From contig BMAT01007931.1 of NCBI GenBank assembly GCA_019649035.1, positions 217,208 through 238,743 of the forward strand: a DNA stretch of 21,536 bases, read 5' to 3'. Position numbers and translations under genes: made by a program. Under the pieces are notes generated by a model that made no database searches, was not told the DNA's origin, and saw only the letters and a program-made list of their open reading frames with translations. This stretch comes from Elysia marginata (lineage: Eukaryota > Mollusca > Gastropoda > Plakobranchidae). Shown piece by piece: positions 1 through 9,966 of the stretch (within the stretch, counting starts at the first letter, position 1; each line of letters begins with the position of its first letter).

Positions 1-63
1 TGATGATGATGATGATGATGATGATGATGCTGACGATGGTGATGATGGGGATGATAATGATGA
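1..63. repeat. TGA trinucleotide microsatellite
   Basis: Nearly pure TGA repeats for the first 29 bases, then interrupted copies up to about position 63. The array is cut by the window edge, so its full length is unknown. Confidence 0.95.
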
Positions 64-2688
64 TATGATATTTATTCAGTCAATATACAGCGCAATTAAG
101 AGGGCATATCGAAAATAATTGGTGTTGTTGTGACACATAATAGATACAATACAGCTTATTGATATAGTCAAACTTCCTGGTGCCAATCATGTTTATAAGG
201 TTGCAATTGTTATTATGCACAACTATGTATAACGCTTACTCATCAGAATGACTGGTTTTAAGACTACTATCGAGAACCTATCTTGGTGGCATTGTCTTTA
301 ATTGATGAAGCCTGGGGTGGAGGGGGCGGGCGCAAAGGACAAGAGGCAACGTCTGAATGCCAGCAATTACACTTACAGCAGATGTTGGCCTTGTGTGGAG
401 GAGAGGTTTGATCATAATCTACACTATTGTACTGACAAAACCAACCAAATTTATGGTGAATGAGGGGGGTGGGGTGAAGAATTTTCAGTTTACTGCCAGG
501 AATAATAGATCTAGGTCTTTTGAAAGATGCTTTTCCTATTGCTTACCACGAATTAATATCAAAACCAGCTAGCGAAGAGAAAAATAATACACCAGGATTT
601 TGGTTATACACTATAGTTTGACTTTGAACACGATGGTTTCTGGGAAAGTATAAATTTATAAAAAATTAGTTAGTAATAAACAAATACTACATTCTTACAT
701 AAGTAATAAACTAGATTCTAGTTTTTTTTGTCATGAAATGCAGTGCTCGATTTGTATAAGGAGATTTTGTTTACATTGTAGCCTCGTCCTATTTTTTCTG
801 CGACACAGTATTTCTCGCCATCTGTTAGGTTAGCGCGTCATTAGGTTAACTAGTTTAAGAAGTAAGCTAGGCAACTAGATGATAAGCCACAGTTTTTTTT
901 TAATCAGCATCATTCTCTAGCTGGGAGTAAGATATATCTACCTCTCTTGATAAACCGTTTCAAACTAGATTCTGCGTAATATTTTCGTCATATCGTGCCA
1001 CACAAATGGGTACGCCATCTGCAAGAAGGAAGGCGGAATATAAATTGTTGTTTCCCAAGTTCTGATGTAGATTTAGGTTAGAACCTAATTTAGGAGAAAC
1101 CCAGTCTTTATGCTAGAGCGGGAGTTAGAGCACCTTGACTTCAAATTAGATGTAGATTGAAATTTTTTTTCATTGCAAAGAACATTCGTCGGTAAACGGA
1201 CAAACCTTGAGCTCGGCTAGTTCTTTTGTTCGTTTCAAAACAATATAAAGTTTGTCAGCGATATAATTGAGACCAAATCATATCAAATAACCGCTGTCGG
1301 TGAATTTTCGATTAGAAACTGTCCTAATTTGGAATGTAAAGGTCACAAATGGTTTTGATCTACATCTACGTCACAATTTGGGAAAAACAAATCTCTTCGG
1401 CCCCCCTTCTTGCAGATATCATCATACTCCTTTGTGTCGCTCGATCGAGGCTGTGCACATTACGTCAACATGGCGCCTCGTTATCAAAATATCGGACGCA
1501 CCCTGATGTTAAAGCAAAACTCTCTTGTTCAATGAATCAATATAAGCCTAATTTACGTAGATCTACATTGATCTTTAGCACAAAAGAGTCATACTTATAC
1601 TCTAATTTTTGGGATCGCCATTCTTTTTTATAGCGAAATGCATCATTTTTGCAATGTGCACTCCATCAATAGGAAAAAGATAAATTATTAATCAGCTTAA
1701 ATAACACGCTGCTAGACCACTTTTGACACACAATTCCGCACCAATAAGTAGATCTAGATTGAAATCCATTTTGAAAGAAACTTCAAGTTTTATACAGGTA
1801 TCGAGATAGGCAGGCTACTATCTGCCATAGTCTGGCCTGACATGGGTAAATTGGTATTCTAAAACCTTCTAGAAGTACATGTAAACCTTTTTATCAAGTT
1901 TCGTTTAATAAAGCTATTGTCAACACGAGAACTGCTTATTCTAAAAGGAAATTTCTGGCTGCTTAATCGGAGATGGACGATGATTTGGCCTTTGACTATG
2001 ATCACCATCAGTTTTTTCGTTATTGTACATTTTTCTACTTCACAAAATTGCGCTCTCTTCAATCTTGCTTGTGTGAAGTAATTTGAATAAAAGCGCCTCT
2101 TCGTGTTATAGACATGATTTTAAAGATATTATTTTTCATCATTACATTTTTAGTTCAACAATATTCAAACAGAAAGCTTTGATAATTTTTCTGTAAATGT
2201 GTTCGCATGTGAGGCGATCAGGGTAAATCAATCGGAAGTCGGAAATTTTTGCGTAGTGAATTATTAACCTGAATCAAAAAAATGTGTTTAATGCTCTTGT
2301 AGTCCAGTAATAATAAGAAAAAGCAAAGCCTCAACAAAATTGCAAGAGGATTGTTTTTTTTGTTTTGTTTCATAGTATTCGGACATGTTTGCTGATAGCA
2401 TCGTACTCGCAATCTAAACAAATCTAACCAAAGATGGCAGAGAAAAAGGATATTCTGGGGATAACCATACTAAATGTAATTTTTCTTTGCTAGTAATATA
2501 AATATTGATATTTCCACTCATTGCAAAGAAGCAAAAAGAAAAAAAAACAACTTCATCTGATGTATATCAAACTCACATGCACAGTTTTATACACAAATTG
2601 TCAAATTTGTACGAGTTATGGCCTTTGGTTTGAATTTAAGTTGCCAAAAAAAATTACATTTCCTTTCAAATCTTGTAATATCTGCTTA
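64..2688. other. AT-rich stretch with no recognisable feature
   Basis: No tRNA boxes, terminal inverted repeats, tandem arrays or protein motifs were recognised. The open frames are short (under 100 codons) and show no family resemblance. TAGATCTAGATT-like words recur (for example near 1747-1761), as elsewhere in the window. Distant exons or old repeats could be missed by eye. Confidence 0.5.
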
Positions 2689-2690
2689 AC

Positions 2691-2767
<77 letters not shown>

Positions 2768-2888
2768 TGATGATGATGATGATAATAACAATAATAATAA
2801 TAATTATTTTAAAAATAATAACAATAATAACAAAAAAAATAATAATAATAATGATAAAAATATTGATAATAATAATAATAAAAATAAC
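2689..2888. repeat. AAT trinucleotide microsatellite
   Basis: Pure AAT units run from about 2691 to 2763. A short GAT block follows, then AAT units interrupted by C, G and poly-A up to about 2888. The poly-isoleucine reading frame across it is a translation of the microsatellite, not a protein. Confidence 0.95.
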
Positions 2889-3000
2889 ACATTGTCCGTC
2901 TTTAAACGTTATTGAAGAGGTTGAAAGATGTATACCACGAGTTAATCTACATCTTCAGTCGTGTCATTTGGAAGACAATAAAAATAGTATAAGTATTACT

Positions 3001-4035
3001 TATAACTAGTATGTAGTATGTATATATCTAATATCTAGTGTTTACTATGTATAACTAATAACTAGTGTAATAACCAATAAAAAGGGGGTACTGTGTATAA
3101 TTAATAACTAGTGTATACTATGTATAACTAATAACTAGTGTATACTATGTATAACTAATAACTAGTGTTTACTATGTATAACTAATAACTAGTGTTTACT
3201 ATGTATAACTAATGACTAGTGTACACTATTCATAGCTAATAACTAGTGTATACAATGTATAATTAAAACTAGTGTTTACTATGTATAAGTAATAACTAGT
3301 GTATACTATGTATAACTAATGACTAGTGTATACTATGTATAACCAATAACAAGTGTATAATATGTATAACTAATAACTAGTGTATAGTGTGTATAACTAA
3401 TAACTAGTGTTTACTATGAATAACTTATAAGTAGTGTATACAATTTATAACTAATAACCAGTGTATACTATGTATAACTAATGAGTAGTGTATACTATGT
3501 ATAACTAATAACTAGTGTATACTATGTATAACCAATAACTAGTGTTTACTATGTATAATCAACAACTAGTGTATACTATGTATAACTAATGACTAGTGTA
3601 AACTATTTATAACTAATGACTAGTGTATACTATTTATAACTAATAACTAGTGTATACTATGTATAACCAATAACTAGTGTTTACTATGTATAATCAACAA
3701 CTAGTGTATACTATGTATTACTAATAACTAGTGTGTACTATGTATAACTAATATCTAGTGTATACTATGTATAACTAATAACTATACTATGTGTAACTAA
3801 TAACTAGTGTGTAGTATGTATATCTAATATCTAGTGTATACTATGCACTAATAACTAGTGTAAACTATGTATAACTAATAATTAGTGTATACTATGTATA
3901 AATAATAACAAGTGTATGCCATGTGTAACTAATAACTAGTGTAGGCCTATACTATGTATAACTAATAACTAGTGTAGGCCTATGCTACGTATAACAAATA
4001 ACTAGTGCAGGCCTATACTATGTATATCTAGTAGC
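3001..4035. repeat. 27-bp AT-rich minisatellite, about 37 copies
   Basis: The unit reads roughly TATACTATGTATA followed by ACTAATAACTAGTG, 27 bp in all. It is repeated head to tail for about 1 kb with scattered substitutions. Each unit carries two dyads: ACTAGT, and TATAC-TAT-GTATA. Blocks sharing the same variants occur at 3531 and again at 3666, exactly five units (135 bp) apart, which indicates a multi-unit duplication. The last three units (near 3943, 3976 and 4009) carry an extra AGGCCT and are 33 bp long. I do not recognise a named satellite family. Confidence 0.97.
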
Positions 4036-5538
4036 TAATTTGAGTGACTTGTAAAATTTGTAGCCTAATTCACCAAATTTGCTTCACATTTTACGCTAAC
4101 GAGTTTCTTTTGATGTGTAGTTTCCTCCAAAGTTTTAAGGCTAAAAATTGGGTTTAATGCAAAAACGCAACAAAGACAAATTGAACCAAAGTTTGTTTGA
4201 AGGTCTAGTATAGAAATGAGTCCGCGCGGGGAGCCCCCCTACTGTGAGTTTGAAGCGCCTAGAGTTAAAAAAAAAAAACCCTATTATAATTGCAGCAACG
4301 TCTAAAAATCTTCAATATAACAGTGAATGCAAGCCTTGTGAGGACGTCTATGTTTATGTAAACAAACTTCATCTCTTCTTTGATTTTTGCTTGTGTCGGT
4401 TTTGCTCTTTGACATGACAAACAACTATTCATTAGTATTCACGGTTCTAAGCAAATATTAGAACAAAGAAAATATGCAGGCCGCGAAAAAGATTGTTTTT
4501 TAAGTTGTTGTTGTTGTTGTTGTTCCTTTTTTTTTAACAATCTGGCTTGCACAATATGCCTGGATTTGTTTAAAAGTTCAAAAGACACACTATACCGTGG
4601 GGACAACTAGGAGAACTGGTGGGTGGGTTGTGATTGAACGAGGCTTAAAAAACAACCTCAAGATTTGGCGTTGATGGTTGCTCGCCGAGCACTTTGGCTT
4701 CAGTGTAGAAGCATGCACTGGCGTTTTTTTCAGATTCAGATTTGGAACACAACTGTTAAGGAGGAGAACAACGACAGGTGTTTTGTTCCACTCAATTATG
4801 CCAACACAAAAACCGTACAAGCCTTCCCTCTGTGCGACCCTCCTGCAAGAACAGCATTGCCTACTTTTCTCTGTTACCGATGTAATTTCTTCTTTTGCCT
4901 TTTGTTGGAAGCGTTTCGTAACATGATATCCCTTCCCCCCCAATCCTTCTCTGATGATCCGTCTTTGAAATACGCTGCCCTCTCCAATTAGGCCAGGTTT
5001 CAAGAATTGCCCTAAAGAGCGCCACTGCTGCGTCTACCAGGGGCTATCTCAGTGTACAATGATTATGGTGTTGAGATCTCGACTTCAAGCTCTAGACTCC
5101 TTGATAATGACATGAGAACTGCGGCCCGGGGCAGTTTCCACGGCTCCAATTATACACACTGCACATCTGAGCCCGAGCAAAGCAAAGGCAGCCAACAAAC
5201 GGACAACATAACAAGAAGAGCCTGTGGCGCGACGAGTAAATGCAATGCGTAAAACTGTGCAAGACAGTCCCACACTAGCGGAAACCTCCACACACAAACT
5301 CTTCTTTCAGTTGCTGCTGCTGCTTCTGCTGCTGCTGACTATCTGAGAACAATACGAGAGCAACACTTAAAAGGCGCCTGCTCAAAAGAAACCCAACAAA
5401 GGCAAGATTTGTTGGGGCGGAGCTTGCGAAGATTTTGCCCTCTGAGGGAAAAAAAACAACCCTGTCTTGGCACAAGAAACTTATTGTATAGTTATGAAGC
5501 AAAAAGACATTTAACGCCGGGAGAGGAAGGTTCGTTTG
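4036..5538. other. Unassigned sequence
   Basis: No gene or named repeat was recognised. There is a short TTG run at about 4506-4525 and a CTG/CTT run at about 5311-5337. 5050-5290 is visibly richer in GC than its surroundings. Overlapping open frames of up to 137 codons exist on both strands at 4590-5003, but neither resembles a known family, and overlapping frames on opposite strands argue against either. Confidence 0.45.
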
Positions 5539-5660
5539 AAGGAGAGGAGAGGGGAGGGGGAGGGGGCAGTAGAAGCAAATATAAGACAAACATTGCATAT
5601 GAGGAGACGAAAAGGAAGAGGAGGTGAAGGGAGAGAGAGGGGAGGCAGAGGAGGGGGCAA
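5539..5660. repeat. Purine-rich low-complexity block
   Basis: The + strand is almost all A and G at 5539-5566 and 5600-5657, with repeated GAGGGGAGGGG-type runs separated by a short mixed segment. G-runs of four to five are spaced closely enough to allow G-quadruplex or triplex structures. Nothing links it to a gene. Confidence 0.8.
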
Positions 5661-6181
5661 AATGCTGTGACGTTTGACGAAAGCAGCTTTTTTTTGACGT
5701 TCGTCGGGGGTTAAGAAAAGGGAGATGCTTTTCAAAATGGCTCCCAGCCGAGTTCCGCCATAGAAGTCGCTAAGGAATCTAAACATGTCAACAATGGAGG
5801 TCTTGGCGTTTAGCCTTGGGGTGATAGGGCTTTGAACGTCTTCCTTAGTGTCGGAATGTTGTTCTGTACTCGGTAACTGTCAAGGAACAACTTTACAAAA
5901 TAAAAGAGTTTTATAATCCATTTTGCGTTGTGCGCGATTATTTCTTTAGCTCCGCGGGTACGGTGTTTGATTTGTAGACTTCAGTGTGTAAACCCGAACT
6001 CTACCAATGGTCCATGCAAAATAATAAGCTGCTAAAGGCTGAGGGAGAAAACGATAGTAGTATTTTCGTGGAGAGGTCGCTGGGAAAAACCCATAATTTA
6101 TTTTGTTTTTTTCTGTCTTGGTCACGATTGAGCGCTCTTTTTAATCCGCTAGTTATACCTCATTTTTTTTATGACTTTCTA
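5661..6181. other. Unassigned sequence
   Basis: No repeat, RNA gene or coding motif was recognised. Short open frames here show no family resemblance. Confidence 0.45.
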
Positions 6182-6401
6182 TAATAATAATAATAATAAT
6201 AATAATGATAATAATTACAATAATAATAACAATTAATAATAATGATAGTAATAATAATAATAATTATTACTATTATTGTAATAGTTAAAATAATAATGAA
6301 CTAGTAGAGCGCTCAAAATCCACTAAAACAGTTAATAATAGTAATGATATCTAGATTTACATAGCACTTTTTACAATAAAATAAAGTCACAAAGCGCTTG
6401 A
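6182..6401 (-). mobile_element. Retroposon-type 3' tail running into an ATT array
   Basis: On the minus strand, 6401-6349 reads AAGCGCTTTG, then about 30 bases, then AGTGCTATGTAAAT, followed by degenerate ATT repeats down to 6182. This is the same layout as 7988-8127 on the plus strand. Tails of the form AGCGCTTTGAG...GGCGCTATATAAAT plus ATT repeats are widespread at the 3' ends of short interspersed repeats in marine invertebrates; this comes from general knowledge and was not searched. No 5' head was found upstream, so the copy is probably 5'-truncated. Confidence 0.6.
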
Positions 6402-7987
6402 AAAAAAAAGCTACTCAGTTTCTTTCATACAAGTTTACCAAAGACATGGATAACGTAGACAATTAAAAATTGAAAAAAAAAATCAATTGGAAAGCAAAGA
6501 TAGATAATTATATCAAATGCAAAAAAAAAAAAAACATGGACAAGAAAAATAGTAAATTTAGGTTCCTAATACATTTCTGATAATGGCTTCGTTTTTAAAC
6601 AAGCTACCTTCTAAAGCCGTTGTAAAAGAGTGCAACATCAAACAAGAAAAGATAGCTTTACAATACAGATGCATAAAAACCTTTACATCATCTAAAATGG
6701 CCATTATCTTTGTCTTGATAAATCTCACTATAACATTGACCTCCAAAAAAAATAAAAATAAATGCAGATATGTTTGAAAATCACAGAAAAATATTTTCGT
6801 TTATTTCTCTTTAGGACCTGTACATTTTTTCTTATATACCTCAGTCTCTCTCAGTCTCTCCTCCATAAATCTTTCCTTACACTTCGATACTTTCTTAATC
6901 AGAAAAAAATTGTTTTCAGATAAGTCTAGAAAGCTAACGACCCGAGTTCCCTTAGTTTCTGTAGATGGTAACTAGATCTAGCTTCTTTATGGTTTCATGT
7001 AGCTTGATCTATAGGGAATGAGATCAAAGGTGAATCAATAGGAACGCCCCTTTTCTAGAAGACAACACCCTAACATACAATAGTAGTTATTTTAATCTAG
7101 ACCTAGATTTTAGGGTCTTATATTGGTATGTTTCTTACTTTTATAAACGATTTCATATATCTAGAACTGAAAAATTATTGAGCTAAATAAAAAGTTTATC
7201 TTCAAAATAAATCTGTCGCATAAATTTTGAAAGATTGTATTCATAAGATAGCAGGTAATCCCATTTAATTTTCCACATAATATTGTCTTTACAAATTTTT
7301 CTAAAAAATACGCTAGAACGTAAATCGGCATGTGCTAGCCTTAATGATTAAATCTCACTCGGAGAGACATCAGGAAAGTTCCGCTACTCTTGTTGAAATC
7401 TCATTCCCTATTAGTCAAAACGGTGACCTTGATGAAATGCGTAACTTGATACGCATATCATAGGCCCTAGGGCTAAAGTTGAATAAAACGTGACATTGTA
7501 AGAGCCTAAATCAGAAGAAAAATGGCGCGAAAAAACCTACGCTAGATCTAGGCCTCATTCACACTCCAAATCAAGATATCTTCTGGCTTTAAATCAAGAT
7601 CGCCTTATTTGATTTCTAGATATAAATCATATTTTTAGACATCTTAGATAGACTCTAGATCTAGATCTAAAGCAGATTCTACAGAATTCAACAAACGAAG
7701 TTGAGAAGCGAGCGAAACTAGATCTAGATCTATAATTTATAAATATGTGTTCTCCAACCTACAAATTTTGTTTGTCGAAGTGTGTAAAATGCGTGCTAAA
7801 AATTATTCTCATAGAAACCCACAATGAAACTCTCAGAGACACATAGGTCGTGGTAATTTCCCGTATAACATAGAACTACATCTTCACAATGTTCTACGGT
7901 TTGCTGAGCTATGATAAGATATGTGAAGACTTTGCAACCACCATCATACTCATAGGAAACTTAGGCCTAAGTTTGTTAAGATTTTAT
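6402..7987. other. AT-rich stretch, TAGATC-rich, no gene seen
   Basis: No coding or RNA gene was recognised. CTAGATCTAGATCT-type words are frequent, notably at 7653-7667 and 7718-7731. CT-rich runs lie at 6840-6862. A perfect 14-bp inverted repeat (ATAGGGAATGAGAT at 7011-7024 and its complement at 7398-7411) brackets about 400 bp and could be the ends of an old MITE, but no convincing target-site duplication was seen. Confidence 0.5.
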
Positions 7988-8045
7988 GTAAAGCGCTTTG
8001 AGCTCCTGATGAGGGAAGGCGCTATGAAAATAAACTAAGCACAAA

Positions 8046-8083
<38 letters not shown>

Positions 8084-8085
8084 AA

Positions 8086-8127
<42 letters not shown>
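7988..8127 (+). mobile_element. Retroposon-type 3' tail running into an ATT array
   Basis: The sequence has AAGCGCTTTGAG at about 7991, then GGAAGGCGCTATGAAAATAAA, then an ATT array from about 8046 to 8127. It matches the opposite-strand copy at 6182-6401 in motif order and spacing. The paired GCGC motifs can form a small stem. No tRNA-like head was found in the preceding 250 bp, so the copy is probably 5'-truncated or belongs to a family whose 5' end I do not know. Confidence 0.65.
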
Positions 8128-8152
8128 CATCATCATCATCATCATCATCATC
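8128..8152. repeat. CAT microsatellite
   Basis: Eight or so CAT units follow directly on the ATT array, so the two form one compound microsatellite. It probably arose from substitution and expansion within the retroposon tail. Confidence 0.9.
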
Positions 8153-8257
8153 ATTCTTGTCCTACGTCTCTGAAACTTTGTCAAAATGAGCCGCTCGACC
8201 TAACTATAGTTCACTGTTGAGTCGCGATGCTACAGGAAAATAGCACGTTGGGTGTTC

Positions 8258-8330
8258 GCATTTAAAGTCAGCTTGAAGACTTCCTTCTAAGTGGCCTTAT
8301 ACAACAGGAGATACAAAGTAACGTAGCATC
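8258..8330 (+). repeat. 73-bp dispersed repeat, copy 1
   Basis: This segment aligns without gaps to 12622-12694 in the same orientation with about 9 mismatches in 73 (roughly 88% identity). A short palindrome, CATCATCACTGATGATG, overlaps its right edge. The family is not recognised. The minus-strand translations of the two copies differ at most changed codons and copy 1 has a stop, so a shared coding exon is unlikely. Confidence 0.8.
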
Positions 8331-8402
8331 ATCACTGATGATGTAATACTAACCTTCCTAAGCTTTTAATAGCAAAATAGAAAATACTAGGTCGCTTCAA
8401 AC

Positions 8403-8700
8403 AGACTCTGTGGCCTAGTGGTAAGACACTCGCTCAGAGACCGGAAGGTGCGTGGTTCGATCCCCGGCCGAATCAAACCAAGGAGTTTAAAATTAGTATT
8501 AGCAGCTAATTCGCCTAGTGGCATTGTGGATTTTGTGTTAAGTCTGGTCGGCCCGGTGTCAGGATAATGTGACTGGGTGTGGTGTACGCAAGCGCTCCTT
8601 ACATCACAGTGTGGCAGAACCCTTTCAATTGTCCCCAGCGTCGTCTCTGAGATAAACTCGAAGTTGACTTGGACGTTAAAATCAATCAAACAAACAAACA
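8403..8700 (+). mobile_element. tRNA-derived SINE, full copy (family 1)
   Basis: The 5' head is tRNA-like. It has an A box, TGGCCTAGTGG (8411-8421), and a B box, GGTTCGATCCC (8454-8464), close to the RNA polymerase III consensus, and the outer bases GACTCTG and CCGAATC can partly pair as an acceptor stem. An unrelated body of about 230 bp follows and ends in CAAA repeats. The copy at 10479-10784 is collinear over its whole length. A possible 10-bp target-site duplication, AAACAGACTC, lies at 8399-8408 and 8696-8705; it overlaps the expected SINE start, so the exact left boundary is uncertain by a few bases. The element would need a partner LINE to move and encodes no protein. Confidence 0.92.
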
Positions 8701-8753
8701 GACTCATTACCAAACATGCCAGGACTGCATATGTAGATTTTATGCGCTACGGG

Positions 8754-8922
8754 CCCTCTTAGAAGGTCGAAGCGTTAAGCCCTTAGCTGAGGAAATCCAA
8801 GATGGCTGATGGGCTATCGGGGCCCATCAGCCAAATGTCTGCTGTGAAACCCACGCTACCTATGGGTGTTATTGCTTCCTACGTTATCGTTGTCGGCGCG
8901 CAAGGTCTCTAATATGCATAAA
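8754..8922 (+). repeat. Two-module hairpin repeat, copy A
   Basis: Module 1 (about 8754-8841) starts with CCCTCTTAGAAGG and contains a perfect 12-bp inverted repeat: TGGCTGATGGGC at 8803-8814 and its complement at 8822-8833, with a 7-nt loop. Module 2 (about 8855-8915) contains CTACCTATGGGTGTTATT and GGCGCGCAAGGTCTCT. Both modules recur at 15930-16080, but there module 2 lies in the opposite orientation and on the other side of module 1. Nothing coding is recognised. It may be a piece of a foldback DNA transposon. Confidence 0.7.
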
Positions 8923-8970
8923 ATATGGCGACTAAAGGACTCTCCTATAAGCCCACCGCGCAAAGATGGC

Positions 8971-9068
8971 TGGTTGTTTGAATTTTTAACGTCCCAGTCA
9001 ACTTCGAGGTTATACGCTGGGGACAAGTGAAAACGTGCTTCCACGCTGTGATGTAAGGAGAGCTTGCG
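8971..9068 (-). mobile_element. 3' fragment of SINE family 1
   Basis: This matches the 3' third of the SINE copy at 10479-10784 in the same orientation, from the AACCAACC-type tail through the CTTCAATTGTCC and TACATCACAGTG region. The match stops abruptly at CTTGCG, where the 80-bp tandem repeat begins. The tRNA-like head is absent. Confidence 0.85.
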
Positions 9069-9381
9069 AAGCCAGACTACTGTGAACAAACCAAGTGCAG
9101 TATCTCTCATATAGTTTACACTGCAGATACTGATTTTTAAGGCTGTGAAGCTAGACTACTGTGAATAAACCAAGTGCAATATCTCTATTCTGTAGTTTAC
9201 ACTGCAGATACTGATTTTTAAGGTTGTGAAGCCAGACTACTGTGAATAAACCAACTTCAGTATCTCTCATATAGTTCAGACTGCATGCAGATACCGCTTT
9301 ATTTTTAAGGTTGCGAAGCCATACATTGTGAACAAACCAAGTGCAATATCTCTCAAATAGTTTACACTGCAGATACTGGAC
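9066..9381. repeat. Tandem repeat of about 80 bp, four copies
   Basis: Four head-to-tail copies begin near 9068, 9147, 9228 and 9315 (spacings 79, 81 and 87). Each reads GAAGCCAGACTACTGTGAA, then ACCAAGTGCAATATCTCT, TAGTTTACACTGCAGATACTG and ATTTTTAAGG. The minus strand stays open through most of it because the usual spacing is close to a multiple of three, but no protein family is recognised. The first copy is joined directly to the truncated SINE. Confidence 0.92.
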
Positions 9382-9439
9382 TTGGTTTTTCCCGAACAAC
9401 AGTAAGAGGTTGGGTTACATTAGTTATTATACTTCCATA

Positions 9440-9966
9440 AGTTGGAATGTTATTTTTCTATTCTTTACTTTATTCCTCTTTTGTATTTAAAGGTTTCAAT
9501 CTTTGGATTGTGGGAGGGGTCGCTTGACTTCAGTCTTCTTGTTGTTGGGGCTTCCATGTATGTTTGTTTTAGGGGTATGTTGTCTGCCATGTCCTCGATT
9601 CTTTTGATTACTTTCTGTATCGCATCTTCTTTTCTGATGTGAGCTTATGGAAGAAAGCCACTGGGTCGGTGTTGATTTGAGACAGCCACCTATTGTTCTA
9701 ATCGATTCACGTAGTTAAACACAAACCATTTTGGTGTTCGGGCTTCTGGTCCACACAGAAGCGCAATATTCAGCTGCACTGCTACACAGGGCAAGAGTTG
9801 ACGTTCGCAGAACAGATTGTGAGGTGCCTCATGTTGTTCCTGCGAGCTTTCTCAGGATGCAGTTTCTTTTCGCCATCTTGTGTGCGCATCCTTCTAGATG
9901 TTTTGGGTAGTTAAGTAGTCTGTCTAGTGTGAAACCCAAATATTCGGGGTTGGGATGCCAAACGAG
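9440..9966 (-). mobile_element. Non-LTR retrotransposon (LINE) RT fragment, jockey-like
   Basis: Minus-strand translation gives the C-terminal reverse-transcriptase and thumb region typical of jockey-group-like LINEs. It reads in order PEYLGFTLDRLLNYPKHLE, NCILRKLAGTT, LRTSTLALC, SAAEYCASVWTRSP and IRTIGGCLKSTPTQWL. After a change of frame near 9630 come AIQKVIKRIEDMAD and APTTRRLKSSDP. The family usually reads YLGVTLDRTLSY, RNNLLRKLAGTTWGA and SAAEYCAPVW at these points (from memory, not searched). The expected W after LAGTT is a stop, and a second stop follows VWTRSPNTKMVC, so the fragment cannot encode a working enzyme. Catalytic YADD lies upstream in the family and is not in this fragment. 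The fragment is 5'-truncated at about 9966, where a stop precedes the homologous block. Confidence 0.88.

Noticed and set aside
2521-3009. 162-codon frame with a long poly-isoleucine run (+)
   Set aside because: It is the translation of the AAT microsatellite with ordinary flanks; there is no domain or codon pattern of a gene.
3001-4035. CRISPR-like array
   Set aside because: The repeats are head to tail with no unique spacers, and the context is an animal genome.
4590-5003. 137-codon frame (-), the longest non-repeat frame
   Set aside because: It resembles no known family, is overlapped by open frames on the other strand, and has no nearby gene signals.
5085-5297. 70-codon frame (-) with a hydrophobic, Cys-containing stretch
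   Set aside because: It resembles a membrane segment only superficially; it is short and overlaps another open frame.
8403-8472. Functional tRNA gene
   Set aside because: The A and B boxes are good but the anticodon arm does not fold and the acceptor is imperfect; the unit continues into a SINE body repeated elsewhere.
8387-8713. 108-codon frame (-) containing RPGIEPRTFRSLSE
   Set aside because: It is the antisense of SINE family 1; this type of spurious peptide is common where SINEs are translated.
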